Shown here: positions 1 through 8,326 of the stretch, piece after piece
Layout: each line of letters begins with the position of its first letter
How positions within the stretch are numbered: position 1 is the stretch's first letter
NCBI GenBank assembly: GCA_013298075.1
Contig: JAAFJG010000040.1
Coordinates: forward strand, 1 to 43,204
Source: Cytophagales bacterium
Lineage (GTDB): Bacteria; Bacteroidota; Bacteroidia; Cytophagales; Microscillaceae
Length of the DNA stretch: 43,204 nt
Reading direction: 5' to 3'
Notes under the pieces: model-generated
What the model was told of the DNA's origin: nothing
Database searches by the model: none
Seen by the model: the letters and a program-made list of their open reading frames with translations, nothing else
Program-made: the position numbers and the translations under genes

Positions 1-149
1 AACAAGGTTTAGAGCAATTAAGCGATTATTTAGATACATATAACAAAAAAGAAGGTTTTTTATTGATTTTTAATTTTAATCAAAAGAAAGAATTTAAAGA
101 AGAAAATATTGAGTTTGGAGATAAAAATATTTTGGCGATTTGGGTGTAA
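1..149 (+). CDS. 3' end of an AAA-ATPase-like / PD-(D/E)XK family gene (partial)
   Basis: The last 48 codons of a protein ending in ILAIWV, open at the left edge. The reading frame and protein match the C-terminus of the complete gene at 40894-42477; bases 1-126 are identical to 42329-42454. This is the final part of the PD-(D/E)XK nuclease-like domain, after the catalytic D...ExK residues, so no active-site residue is visible here. A strong hairpin terminator follows. The family is described under the complete copies. Confidence 0.9.
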   Translation, partial: QGLEQLSDYLDTYNKKEGFLLIFNFNQKKEFKEENIEFGDKNILAIWV

Positions 150-185
150 AATATCAATATTTGAAAGAAAAAAATGTATTATTTG

Positions 186-238
186 GTATCAAAGTCTAAA
201 AAAAACTTGATTTTTTAAACTTTGATACATCTTTTTTT
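186..238 (+). terminator. Rho-independent terminator after the AAA/nuclease gene
   Basis: The 10-bp perfect stem GTATCAAAGT (186-195) / ACTTTGATAC (219-228) encloses a complementary A-run/T-run extension and is followed by seven T residues (232-238). It sits 37 bases after the stop of the partial gene, on the same strand, and before the repeat array. Confidence 0.8.
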
Positions 239-362
239 ATCTTCCGCCTATCTTCCGCTAATTTTTTCCTATCTTCCATTAACTTCCGCCTATCTTCCAA
301 TAACTTTCTTCTATCTTTCCTCATTTTCCATCTATTTTTTCTCCATCTTTCACCTATCTTTT
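238..362. repeat. 21-bp direct-repeat (iteron-like) array downstream of parB
   Basis: The octamer TATCTTCC starts at 238, 249, 270 and 291. Degenerate versions (TATCTTTC, TATTTTTT, TATCTTTT) start at 312, 333 and 354, so from 249 on the phase is exactly 21 bp. A weaker half-repeat (ACTTCC, ACTTTC, ATTTTCC, ATCTTTC) lies about 10-11 bp into each unit. This bias covers the whole non-coding stretch between the terminator and the parB stop. A 21-bp period is two helical turns, usual for replication iterons or plasmid centromeres. Which of the two it is cannot be decided from sequence. Confidence 0.7.
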
Positions 363-389
363 CATAAACTTTTATCAGTATAAAAAAAA

Positions 390-1367
390 CTATGGCAACA
401 TATTTTTTAATATTTGATGAATTTGTTCAATCAATTCAGGATTACGAGTTTTAAGAAAAGAGTTAAATAATTTAGTAACTTCTTTCTCATTTTCTTGGGT
501 TGATGTATTATTTTTTGGAAAACTAAATTTACCTGATTCTTTCAATTCATTTTTTATTTGTTGAATTTCATCAATAGGTAATTTAACTATTTTTTCTAAA
601 TCTGTTTTGCTGATAAGAATTTCTTTATGCAAAATTTTCCATTGTAAATTTTTATCATTACCTGTAAACATATCTAAATTATCTGCAAATTTTTCATCAC
701 GTTGAATAGTTTTTTGAGAAACTTTATGTTGTTCTGCTAACTTTTGAGAGGTTTTTATCGAGGTGGACAATTTGTCCACCTCGTTATTTATCGAGGTGGA
801 CAAATTGTCCACCTTGGTGTTTTTGTGGCTGGATAAATTGTCTACCTTAGTATTTTCCGAAGTGGACAAATTGTCCACCTCGGTGTTTTTGTGGGTGGAC
901 AAATTGTCCACCTCGGTGTTTTTGAATTGTTTAAGATTATTTATATTAATAATTTTACTTTTTTCACTGCGATATTGTAGCCCTCGCAAATAAGATTTAA
1001 CTTCTTCAGTTACGTTTCTTTTGCCGAGTTGATTGGTTATCATCCAATCTTTTACTGCATCAATATCATTAAAATTTTTGATTTTTGTAGTGAATGGAAT
1101 ATTATATTTTTGACAAATAGTATAACGATTGTGTCCATCAACTAACACGAAATCATTTTCTTTTTTCCAAATAATTAAACTCTCACGACAACCTTCAGTA
1201 ATAATACTCGTTTCCAAAATCCTATACTCCTCGCCTGTGAGAGGCGGAATAAACGCTTGTAATTCGGGTAAAATTGTAATGTGTATTTGTTTTTCCTTTT
1301 CAATATCTTGGCTACTACTATTCAATAAATCACCAATTAATTGTTTAAAACGTTCTTTATTTGCCAT
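390..1367 (-). CDS. parB: ParB-like partition protein with internal 11-residue repeats
   Basis: A 325-residue protein. Residues ~30-95 resemble the ParB/Srx-fold N-terminal domain, with FVLVDGHNRY as the conserved loop. Residues ~150-205 are five 11-residue repeats of the type KNTEVDNLSTH, followed directly by a helix-turn-helix-like stretch (SQKLAEQHKVSQKTIQRD). The family role is binding plasmid centromere DNA and stimulating ParA. The ATG at 1367 overlaps the last 11 bases of parA, so the two are translationally coupled. The repeats are encoded by GC-richer codons (GTG GAC, TTG TCC ACC) unlike the rest of this AT-rich gene and form DNA palindromes, which suggests selection on DNA rather than protein. 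It could also be a ParB-like regulator outside partition. Confidence 0.8.
   Translation of the reverse strand: MANKERFKQLIGDLLNSSSQDIEKEKQIHITILPELQAFIPPLTGEEYRILETSIITEGCRESLIIWKKENDFVLVDGHNRYTICQKYNIPFTTKIKNFNDIDAVKDWMITNQLGKRNVTEEVKSYLRGLQYRSEKSKIININNLKQFKNTEVDNLSTHKNTEVDNLSTSENTKVDNLSSHKNTKVDNLSTSINNEVDKLSTSIKTSQKLAEQHKVSQKTIQRDEKFADNLDMFTGNDKNLQWKILHKEILISKTDLEKIVKLPIDEIQQIKNELKESGKFSFPKNNTSTQENEKEVTKLFNSFLKTRNPELIEQIHQILKNMLP
759..915. repeat. Five palindromes at 33-bp spacing inside parB (candidate parS/centromere)
   Basis: Five copies of the palindrome AGGTGGACAA-W-TTGTCCACCT (21 bp) start at 761, 794, 827, 860 and 893, each exactly 33 bp apart. The first extends to a 25-bp perfect dyad (759-783). 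The third is degenerate (GGATAAATTGTCTA core). The 33-bp period equals 11 codons, so the frame is kept, and it is close to three helical turns, so all sites face the same side of the DNA. This suits cooperative binding of ParB or of a replication protein. Confidence 0.8.
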
Positions 1368-2106
1368 TATTTAATATTTCGTTTGCTAAATTTGTGTAAT
1401 CGGTTGCTCCTGAACATTTGCTATCATAATCAAAAATATCTTTTCGTTCTGCTGATGATTCTATCAATTTCACTGATTGTTTGATTTGTGTTTTGAATAC
1501 TTTATTTTTATACATATTTTCCACCATTTCTACTACATTTCTGCTAATGATAGTGTGATTGGTTTGGGTCAATAAAAGTCCTGTTACAAACAATTCACTT
1601 TCTAAATTATCTTTTAATTCGTCTAATAATTCATAGATAGTTTTTAGTCCTTCTATCGAAAGAAACTGAGACTGAACCACAATGAGTATTTCGTTGGACG
1701 CAATCAAAGCATTGATAGTCAAAATACTTAAACTTGGCGGACAATCAATCAAAATAAAATCATATAAATCTATCAAAGGTTTTATATTTTTTTTCAATCT
1801 AAAATAACCACCTACACCTGAATGTAACTTTACATCGGCTGAGGCTAAGTTTAAGTTAGCAGGAACGATATGTAAATTTTCGCTTAATTTTGTGATAGGC
1901 AATTCAATATTTTCTGTCAAACTTTCATAAATACTTGGTTTTGGTTCTCTGATATTGCACCACAAAGATAAATTTGCTTGTGGATCAATATCAATTAATA
2001 ATACTTTTTTACCAAGTAAAGTCAAAGCTTTGCCCAAATTGAGTGTACTAGTGGTTTTTCCAACGCCTCCTTTGTGATTCACGAGCGATATGATTCTTGT
2101 TTTCAT
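1357..2106 (-). CDS. parA: ParA-type partition ATPase
   Basis: A 249-residue MinD/ParA-family ATPase. The deviant Walker A KGGVGKTT is at residues 12-19, the A' motif LLIDIDPQAN at ~37-46 and Walker B FILIDCPPS at ~114-122. It is short, lacks an N-terminal DNA-binding extension, and so matches the type Ib/Soj-like class. Its role would be ATP-dependent positioning of the replicon with ParB, in the cytoplasm on nucleoid DNA. parB begins within its last codons. The ATG lies five bases from a putative -7 element, so the mRNA may be leaderless. Confidence 0.93.
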   Translation of the reverse strand: MKTRIISLVNHKGGVGKTTSTLNLGKALTLLGKKVLLIDIDPQANLSLWCNIREPKPSIYESLTENIELPITKLSENLHIVPANLNLASADVKLHSGVGGYFRLKKNIKPLIDLYDFILIDCPPSLSILTINALIASNEILIVVQSQFLSIEGLKTIYELLDELKDNLESELFVTGLLLTQTNHTIISRNVVEMVENMYKNKVFKTQIKQSVKLIESSAERKDIFDYDSKCSGATDYTNLANEILNNGK

Positions 2107-2110
2107 ATTG

Positions 2111-2118
2111 CAAAGGTA
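2111..2118 (-). promoter_or_regulatory. Putative -7 element of the parAB promoter
   Basis: On the minus strand the octamer TACCTTTG matches the Bacteroidota -7 consensus TAnnTTTG. It lies only four bases before the parA ATG, so transcription would start at or next to the start codon. No good -33 TTTG was found about 20 bp further upstream, so confidence is moderate. Confidence 0.5.
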
Positions 2119-2204
2119 TCAATTTTTTTTAATTTTTTTGGTGGGGGAGTGGTTATTTTTTTTCTTACTTAACATAACAAAAATTATGTGTGTGGGTTTT
2201 TACG

Positions 2205-2240
2205 AAAAAAATAATGCTTATGAAAAAAATCATAAGCATT
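2205..2240 (-). terminator. Terminator of the 14-gene operon
   Basis: An 11-bp perfect stem, AATGCTTATGA (213-223 of the 2000 block) with TCATAAGCATT (230-240) and loop AAAAAA. On the minus strand it is followed by a T-run (2205-2211). It lies 45 bases beyond the stop of the last operon gene and separates the operon from parA. Confidence 0.8.
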
Positions 2241-2284
2241 TATAGTAGATTAAAATTAGTTTTATAATAACTTCCTAAAAATCA

Positions 2285-2656
2285 CTAATTTCTATATCTA
2301 TTTGAAATACAATCGTATTTTTTATATAGATATAAGGCTCTCACAGCAGATACTTGGTTAATATAGTAGAACTTTCCACCTGTTTTACCACCTATAAAAA
2401 ATTTTTTAGAATAACCTCCTCTAAATATTTTACCGCGTATTCCATCTGAAAATTCTATTACTGAAGTATGATGTAATCCATATAAAATATCAGTTGACTC
2501 ATACCAATCTGCTTGCTCAAATCTTGGCAAGTCTGAAATTTCTGACTCATCTGTTCTCGAATCACACTCTTTGCAAACTTTTGCAATATATGATTTTTCA
2601 TAAGAGTATGATGAAAAAAGTAATAACAACAAACAAAAAATAATTATTTTTTTCAT
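2285..2656 (-). CDS. Small exported protein, last gene of the operon
   Basis: A 123-residue protein starting with a classical signal peptide (MKKIIIFCLLLLLFSSYSY). The mature part has four cysteines, with two close together (VCKECDS, residues ~27-33), and a glycine/aromatic-rich stretch (GIRGKIFRGGYSKKFFIGGKTGG). No known family was recognised. It begins 15 bases after the upstream gene and precedes the operon terminator. It is probably periplasmic or surface located; function unknown. Confidence 0.7.
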   Translation of the reverse strand: MKKIIIFCLLLLLFSSYSYEKSYIAKVCKECDSRTDESEISDLPRFEQADWYESTDILYGLHHTSVIEFSDGIRGKIFRGGYSKKFFIGGKTGGKFYYINQVSAVRALYLYKKYDCISNRYRN

Positions 2657-2671
2657 AAAATAATATTGAGA

Positions 2672-3607
2672 TTAATAACCTTCAGAAAAACATTTTTTAT
2701 ATTCCTTTTCACTTGTTAGATAATATTGTGCTTTTTCTATTACATTTTTTTGTTTTGCTTGTAAAGAAACTCTATTTTCAGCAGAATATACACTTCTTAC
2801 ATCTTCTTCTGCATCATTATAGATTCTAACAGCACCTGAAATAGCTTTGTATGCTTTTTGTAAACAAGGACATTGTTTACTATTTTTAGTTGATTTTGTA
2901 ACTTCAACCATTTGGAGATTATACTCATTCAAATATTCTTTTATATTTTTTAAATAAGCTTCTCTCTTGGCACTTAGGTTTTTTAGTTTTTCATTTTCGT
3001 CTTCCTTAATTTTGACCTTTTCCTCAGCATTTCTTTTGTCTTTGTCAATTTCTGTAATGACTTTGTCTTTTACCCTTATTGTGCCTTTAAGATCCGAATT
3101 TTCTGTTATCAAACCAGTTACTTTTTCTTCATACTCTTTAATTTTACTTTCCAAGTTTTTTACATCACGTTGTGCTGTTTGTAGTTGTGTTTTGAGTAGA
3201 TTGATCATCGTTTCTTTTTCGACATCACCTTTTGATTCATTGCTCAAGTCTCCAATATGATCCTCTGTGATGCTATACATTTCAACCAAAGATTCTTTGA
3301 TAGATATAATCTGATCCTTTTCTTCTTTTGTTGCATCTTTTCCTTTTGCAAGCAAAGGCTCCAATAATTTATTCAAACTATCCACTTTTTGTGTAAGTTT
3401 TGATATTTTAGTTGCCTTTTGGGTAATGCTCTCGTTTTTTGGTTTATCATTCTTTGCATTTTTTTCTTCTTTTTTATTATTAAAAATAAGAAAAAATAAT
3501 ACTAACAACAATACACTTAGAAAGCCTACCAAAGAATATAAAATTATTTTCTTTTTGTTGTTGCCATTATTATTATTGCGATTTTTTGTGTTTTCGTATA
3601 TTAACAT
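2672..3607 (-). CDS. Membrane-anchored coiled-coil protein
   Basis: A 311-residue protein. A short basic, Asn-rich N-terminus is followed by one transmembrane helix at ~20-42 (IILYSLVGFLSVLLLVLFFL). Residues ~75-230 form a heptad-rich coiled coil dense in K/E. The tail contains three cysteines (QCPCLQKAYK and KKCFSEGY). The topology suggests a small cytoplasmic tip and a large extracytoplasmic coiled-coil stalk. It shares a general design with the other anchored operon proteins but no recognised domain. Confidence 0.7.
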   Translation of the reverse strand: MLIYENTKNRNNNNGNNKKKIILYSLVGFLSVLLLVLFFLIFNNKKEEKNAKNDKPKNESITQKATKISKLTQKVDSLNKLLEPLLAKGKDATKEEKDQIISIKESLVEMYSITEDHIGDLSNESKGDVEKETMINLLKTQLQTAQRDVKNLESKIKEYEEKVTGLITENSDLKGTIRVKDKVITEIDKDKRNAEEKVKIKEDENEKLKNLSAKREAYLKNIKEYLNEYNLQMVEVTKSTKNSKQCPCLQKAYKAISGAVRIYNDAEEDVRSVYSAENRVSLQAKQKNVIEKAQYYLTSEKEYKKCFSEGY

Positions 3608-3659
3608 AAATTTATTTGTGTTTAATGAGTTAATTTATTTTTATTTTACTTATCCTAAT

Positions 3660-3693
3660 ATTCTAAATATTTGTAAGTTAAAATATTTAGAAT
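3660..3693. other. 13-bp perfect hairpin between operon genes
   Basis: ATTCTAAATATTT (3660-3672) pairs perfectly with AAATATTTAGAAT (3681-3693) around an 8-base loop. It occupies the 117-bp gap between the 1114-residue gene and the 311-residue gene. There is no T-run after it on the minus strand, so it is more likely an mRNA processing or stability element, or an internal dyad, than a full terminator. Confidence 0.55.
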
Positions 3694-3724
3694 GTCAGCA
3701 ATATTATTTTACTTTTACCTTTTT

Positions 3725-6700
3725 TTATGGTATCACGATTGAATATATTATTACATTATCTTGAGTAAGAGATTTTTCTAAGCCCAGACAAGATAATTTA
3801 ACTTTACTACAACCACCACAAACACTCTCTTCAAGTGAAGGAGTTATGATTTTAACAAGCTTAAATTCATGTGTACCTGAAGACAAAGTTTTTAAATTAA
3901 AAAATTCAGAAACTCTACTTAATGATGGATTATCTGTTCCTGTACCTGATTCTATTCGCCTTATAAAAACTCCATCAATGTAAACATTAAACTTAGACCT
4001 TTTAGAATTATAGCATTTACTAATTTCTGCTACCATATTTGCTTCCAAAGGAATATCCCTTTCTGATTGATCACTACTATTTAAAGAACGTGCTAATTTA
4101 TTTACTATTTTTGTACTGTTTTCCCCATAACAAGGTTTAGAAGCAACTATTGATATAGTAGATCTCATAAAAGCACGTACTCTAAATTCTCCATTACCAC
4201 TTGATACAATTGCTGAATATGGAGCGCCATCTACAAGTATTTTTAAATTAGCATTGGATAGTAATGTATTATTTTCACTTTTTAAAGTGCGAAATATGAC
4301 TTCTATCTCAATAGGTTTTAATGGGATAGTTCTATCACCCACAGGAGATTTGATGAGAGAAACACCATCAACCTCTTTGACTTTAGTATTATTATCTTCA
4401 TAATCAGGAGGATAAGTTGATACAATTGTTACTTTATCACCTGGATTAATTTCACTAATTGTAAATACCCCATTACTATTACTGATAAGTTCTTCAGTTT
4501 TTACTTGATCACCATTTTGAATTTTAACAATATTTTTTACTCCTACTAAAGGTTTTTTAGTTTTTTCATCAATATTTTTAAACTCTATTGGTTCTGGCAA
4601 AGGCTCCAAACAAATAGTACGTTTTTCTTTTGGTAGTTCGATAAAGTCTTTTACCTTATAACTACCATTTAAAACTCCTTTTCTATAATATTTTTTCTGA
4701 GCTGAAAGCATTATCTCTGCCGTGACATGAGTATCATCATACTCTCCTTTTCCAACTCCATTTACATTTGTTTTTTTGGTGATAGTTTTTTTATCTTTTA
4801 TTTCAATAGTTACAGAGGCATCAGGTATTGGCTGTTTTGTCTGACAATCTACTACAAAAAAGACAATTTTTGCTTTAACTGGTTTAAGTTTTAAAGTTCT
4901 TTTTTCGTTGATATTCCCCAAAACACCTCTTACATTATTACTTGGTAATTCATCAGATTTATATCCTTCTAAAGAACCATTTACCTTGTTAATATTGCCA
5001 CAAGCTGGAATATTATCAAATAAAACTATGCCTGCTGCATTTGTTTTTGCTTTATGTTTATATTCTTTTCCATTCAAATTAGCAATAAACTCAACTTCTG
5101 CATCAGGTAATACTTCTCCATCTTCCACGTCTATAACCCTAAAATCCAAAGGAATAGTAATAGGTTTTGCTTTCAATATAATGGTGCTTCCCGGAAATAA
5201 TAGATGATAATTATCTTTTACCTCTTCTACTTCATAACAAGGATTTGTTAATTTAATAGGTTTTGCTTCATATATTGAAAAACATTTAAAAATCAATGAA
5301 TAAATACTATATTTAGTGCTATCAAATTTCGCTATACCATCTTTATCAGTGGTTGCTTTCCGTTTGATAGGATCATTAGTTAAGAAACGCCCAGTTTTAA
5401 AATCATATAAATAGGCTTTATTATACGCAAATGATATATCAACGTTTTGAATTCCAACACTATTAGCACCATTGATAACTTTTACATATACCGTTTTTTC
5501 GCAACGAATCAACAATAATAAAGGAAGCAAAAATAATAGAAGCCACCACCAATTTCTTGGTTTTTTTATTTTAATGGTATAATCTAAACAATCATCTTTA
5601 AATAAAAAACGTTTTTTTACTATTTTTTCATTATTAGTATTATTCTTTTTTTTATTTTTTTTGGGTAAATGCACACTAGCACGCACCCATTTCTTATCTT
5701 CAAAATCTTCATAAGGAAAAGAACATTCTCCATTCTGATTCATTTGAACATTTTTTTCCCATACTTTATCTTTATCCTTATCTTTTTCATTGTATTTGAA
5801 ATCAATAGGAATATTAGGCATAGGTTCGTTTTTATGATTGACTAACTTAACATTTACAAATTTCTTTTCAGGTTTTTTTATTTTAAGTACAAAATCATTA
5901 TTACCTTCTGTTATTCTGTAAGTAGCAATATTTGCAATATTTTTTTTATCAATGATAGTAATTTCATTGCCTTCTTTTAAGTCAGTCAAATGAAAAACTC
6001 CATTCTCATCAGTATTGTATTCTTTTTTTTCATTATTATATTCCACAATGAAAGGATAATAAGATTCTAATCCTTCGTCTTGATTGATAATTCTTATATC
6101 TCCTTCTTCAAAAAATTCTTGATCAATAACCAAAATAATCTGGTTTTTTTCTTTTTGAATCGTATATTGTTGGCTATTAGTAGGATTATTTACTTCTAAA
6201 ACATTTAATATTTTGCCTATTTCTAAATTTTTGAGTTCTATAGAACCACTTAAATTCGTAAGATGCTCTTGTGTATCTCCCTCAAAAGTAGTAGAAATTT
6301 TTGCGTTTTGAATAGGTTTCTTTTTTTGATTCACTACCTTAATCACCGCATCACTAAACAACGGAAATTCTACTTTATAAGATTGATTTGCTTTTACTTC
6401 AAAATTATGAACATACACAGGTTTATCATTTACTTTATCATAGACCTGAAAAGTAGAACCTATTTTACATCGACCTCTATCATAACTACCATCTCTATTA
6501 CTTTTTTCTTTTGTTTCTCTTCCTAAGTATTCAATAAAAAAGTTTTTATCAAGCGCCCTACTTCCATCTACATAAAAAGTTTCTATAATAACTTTAGCAG
6601 TAGTATTGCGAGGAAGATTGATAAGTTGGCTTAATGTACTTACTTCAGAGTATATTTCAGAGGATTCACAACCCCATTGCGTTAAAATCGTTTCTAAACC

Positions 6701-7069
6701 ATTGTCTGTTTTGATGGCAAACACACTTTCAAGAGATGGAATTTTGAAAAATCTATCTAACATAGAGCGAAGCTCATTGTCTTTAGACAAAACATCTTTC
6801 ATTGCCTTGATTTTTGTTTCTATATCATCTATAATCGTGTCTTTTTCTTCATCTGTAAATTGTGAATATGATAATACATCAGCAGAAGTATAGTCTTTGC
6901 TCTCAAAAAACCATCTGTTTTTTTGAGAGTTTATGTCAGGAATACTCAAAAACATCTGTAATTTTGGATGATTTTTGAGTAACATAGTTAGTTTATTGTG
7001 TAACACTTTATAATCTTGTGTAAACAAAAACTTTATTTTTTGATTGTTGTGTTCTGCTAATGTTATCAT
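3725..7069 (-). CDS. Giant membrane-anchored protein with repeated beta-sandwich modules
   Basis: A 1114-residue protein. Residues 1-~150 form a distinct N-terminal domain (contains ETILTQWGCE at ~125). Residues ~155-500 contain several CarboxypepD_reg/Cna-B-like modules: repeated K-P-I-x-N-A-x-I, G-x-x-x-L-x-x-L and VKLVNHKNEPMPNIPIDF-type strands. One transmembrane helix with a tryptophan-rich start is at ~507-525 (NWWWLLLFLLPLLLLIRC). Residues ~530-1110 hold about six further modules with phrases such as GVGIQNV, EVLPDAEV, QPIPDASV and KPLVGVKN. With modules on both sides of the membrane it could be a structural or adhesive spine of the apparatus. Gap to the upstream gene is 6 bases. Domain folds are inferred from motif rhythm only. 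Confidence 0.75.
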   Translation of the reverse strand: MITLAEHNNQKIKFLFTQDYKVLHNKLTMLLKNHPKLQMFLSIPDINSQKNRWFFESKDYTSADVLSYSQFTDEEKDTIIDDIETKIKAMKDVLSKDNELRSMLDRFFKIPSLESVFAIKTDNGLETILTQWGCESSEIYSEVSTLSQLINLPRNTTAKVIIETFYVDGSRALDKNFFIEYLGRETKEKSNRDGSYDRGRCKIGSTFQVYDKVNDKPVYVHNFEVKANQSYKVEFPLFSDAVIKVVNQKKKPIQNAKISTTFEGDTQEHLTNLSGSIELKNLEIGKILNVLEVNNPTNSQQYTIQKEKNQIILVIDQEFFEEGDIRIINQDEGLESYYPFIVEYNNEKKEYNTDENGVFHLTDLKEGNEITIIDKKNIANIATYRITEGNNDFVLKIKKPEKKFVNVKLVNHKNEPMPNIPIDFKYNEKDKDKDKVWEKNVQMNQNGECSFPYEDFEDKKWVRASVHLPKKNKKKNNTNNEKIVKKRFLFKDDCLDYTIKIKKPRNWWWLLLFLLPLLLLIRCEKTVYVKVINGANSVGIQNVDISFAYNKAYLYDFKTGRFLTNDPIKRKATTDKDGIAKFDSTKYSIYSLIFKCFSIYEAKPIKLTNPCYEVEEVKDNYHLLFPGSTIILKAKPITIPLDFRVIDVEDGEVLPDAEVEFIANLNGKEYKHKAKTNAAGIVLFDNIPACGNINKVNGSLEGYKSDELPSNNVRGVLGNINEKRTLKLKPVKAKIVFFVVDCQTKQPIPDASVTIEIKDKKTITKKTNVNGVGKGEYDDTHVTAEIMLSAQKKYYRKGVLNGSYKVKDFIELPKEKRTICLEPLPEPIEFKNIDEKTKKPLVGVKNIVKIQNGDQVKTEELISNSNGVFTISEINPGDKVTIVSTYPPDYEDNNTKVKEVDGVSLIKSPVGDRTIPLKPIEIEVIFRTLKSENNTLLSNANLKILVDGAPYSAIVSSGNGEFRVRAFMRSTISIVASKPCYGENSTKIVNKLARSLNSSDQSERDIPLEANMVAEISKCYNSKRSKFNVYIDGVFIRRIESGTGTDNPSLSRVSEFFNLKTLSSGTHEFKLVKIITPSLEESVCGGCSKVKLSCLGLEKSLTQDNVIIYSIVIP

Positions 7070-7075
7070 AATAAA

Positions 7076-8323
7076 TTACTTACAGTCTATTTTTTGCACA
7101 CTTGATTTATAGAAACCATTGTTAATAAAACCATTGACTTCTCTCAATAAAAAAGGATAATTTTTAACTTCTGGATTTTTACCTAAAAAATTACGCATTT
7201 CTTTTTGAACTTCTTCAGGATAATCAGGTAAAAACCCACTTAAACCAGCAGTAGAAGCATATACCTCAAACGTCATCTCACAATATTTTTCTAAGAATAG
7301 TTTATACTTTTCAACGTCTTCTTTTTGTGGTATAGTAGTGTTATATAAACCTTGTAATTTAGCCAATGCATTATCTTTGGCAGTTTTATCATATTTATTA
7401 CCAATCACTTTTTTACTTTCTTCTATTGTTTCAGCAATTTGTTTGTACGCATTTAATTGCGACTTCCAAGTATTGACTTGTTGTGAAGCAATTTCTATTA
7501 CTAAAGGATTATCACAATGAGCAAGCAACATTTTTACCTTGGTTAAGGAATAATCTCGCGAGTTTATGGTTGAGGCTACTTCTGTTCCCATAGATGTTAT
7601 TATGTTGGTATTTAATCCATTGATACTATTGTTTAGGTTTGTAATTTCATTGTTTAAACTACCCAAACCTTTTATATCTGTTTCTATTTTAGTACGATTT
7701 TTATCTTCGTCCTTAATAGATTTTTCGAGTTTTGATATATTGATTTTAAGATTTGAAACTTCTCCGCTAATAATTGCTGGTTCTGTTGTTATTTCTTCAC
7801 TTACTTTTTTATTATTACCAATTAACTCATCAATTTGCTTTTGTATAGAAATATTAAGTCTGGTTAGACTATCATATTCTTCTTTTATTTTATCATTAGA
7901 TTTTGCTTTTGCTTTTAATATCTTGAGTTGATTTTCGTAATCAGTAGATTTAGTTTTTGCCTCCCCATATTTACGTGTTTCATCATCAAAGTCATTTTTG
8001 TTAGTTGTTTTATCTAATCTTGCCCTTATTAATACTTCTTTTTGTTTATTTATGTCCAAAGAAGGTATTTTTTCAAGATCTTTTTTAGCTTTTTTTATTT
8101 CTTTTTTTAAGCTATCTTGGATTTCTTCTTCTCTTTTGGTTTTTTTAATACGTAATTTTTTGTAGATTTTTTTATTATCTTCAAGTTTTTCAGATAATTC
8201 TGTTTTTTGATCATAATCATAGACATCTATTTTTTGGGCAAATATACTCATATTTATCGTGCTAAAAAAAAGGAGCATCAAGAAAAACGAATGATGTATA
8301 TACTGGGTGAATATTGTTTTCAT
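7076..8323 (-). CDS. Exported coiled-coil protein
   Basis: A 415-residue protein with an N-terminal signal peptide or anchor (SFFLMLLFFSTINMSIFAQ, ending near residue 30 with an AQ cleavage-like site). Residues ~35-235 are charged heptad-rich coiled coil. The last ~170 residues are more globular (from SRDYSLTKVKMLLAHCDN). Likely periplasmic. It starts 3 bases after the stop of the upstream 252-residue gene, so the pair is tightly coupled. No family recognised. Confidence 0.7.
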   Translation of the reverse strand: MKTIFTQYIHHSFFLMLLFFSTINMSIFAQKIDVYDYDQKTELSEKLEDNKKIYKKLRIKKTKREEEIQDSLKKEIKKAKKDLEKIPSLDINKQKEVLIRARLDKTTNKNDFDDETRKYGEAKTKSTDYENQLKILKAKAKSNDKIKEEYDSLTRLNISIQKQIDELIGNNKKVSEEITTEPAIISGEVSNLKINISKLEKSIKDEDKNRTKIETDIKGLGSLNNEITNLNNSINGLNTNIITSMGTEVASTINSRDYSLTKVKMLLAHCDNPLVIEIASQQVNTWKSQLNAYKQIAETIEESKKVIGNKYDKTAKDNALAKLQGLYNTTIPQKEDVEKYKLFLEKYCEMTFEVYASTAGLSGFLPDYPEEVQKEMRNFLGKNPEVKNYPFLLREVNGFINNGFYKSSVQKIDCK

Positions 8324-8326
8324 ATT

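Noticed and set aside
238..362. CRISPR array
   Set aside because: The 21-bp units are contiguous and degenerate, with no unique spacers of 28-40 bp and no cas genes.
763..993. Plus-strand reading frame with VDKLSTLVF repeats opposite parB
   Set aside because: It arises because the parB repeats are palindromes and so read similarly on both strands; no promoter or credible protein.
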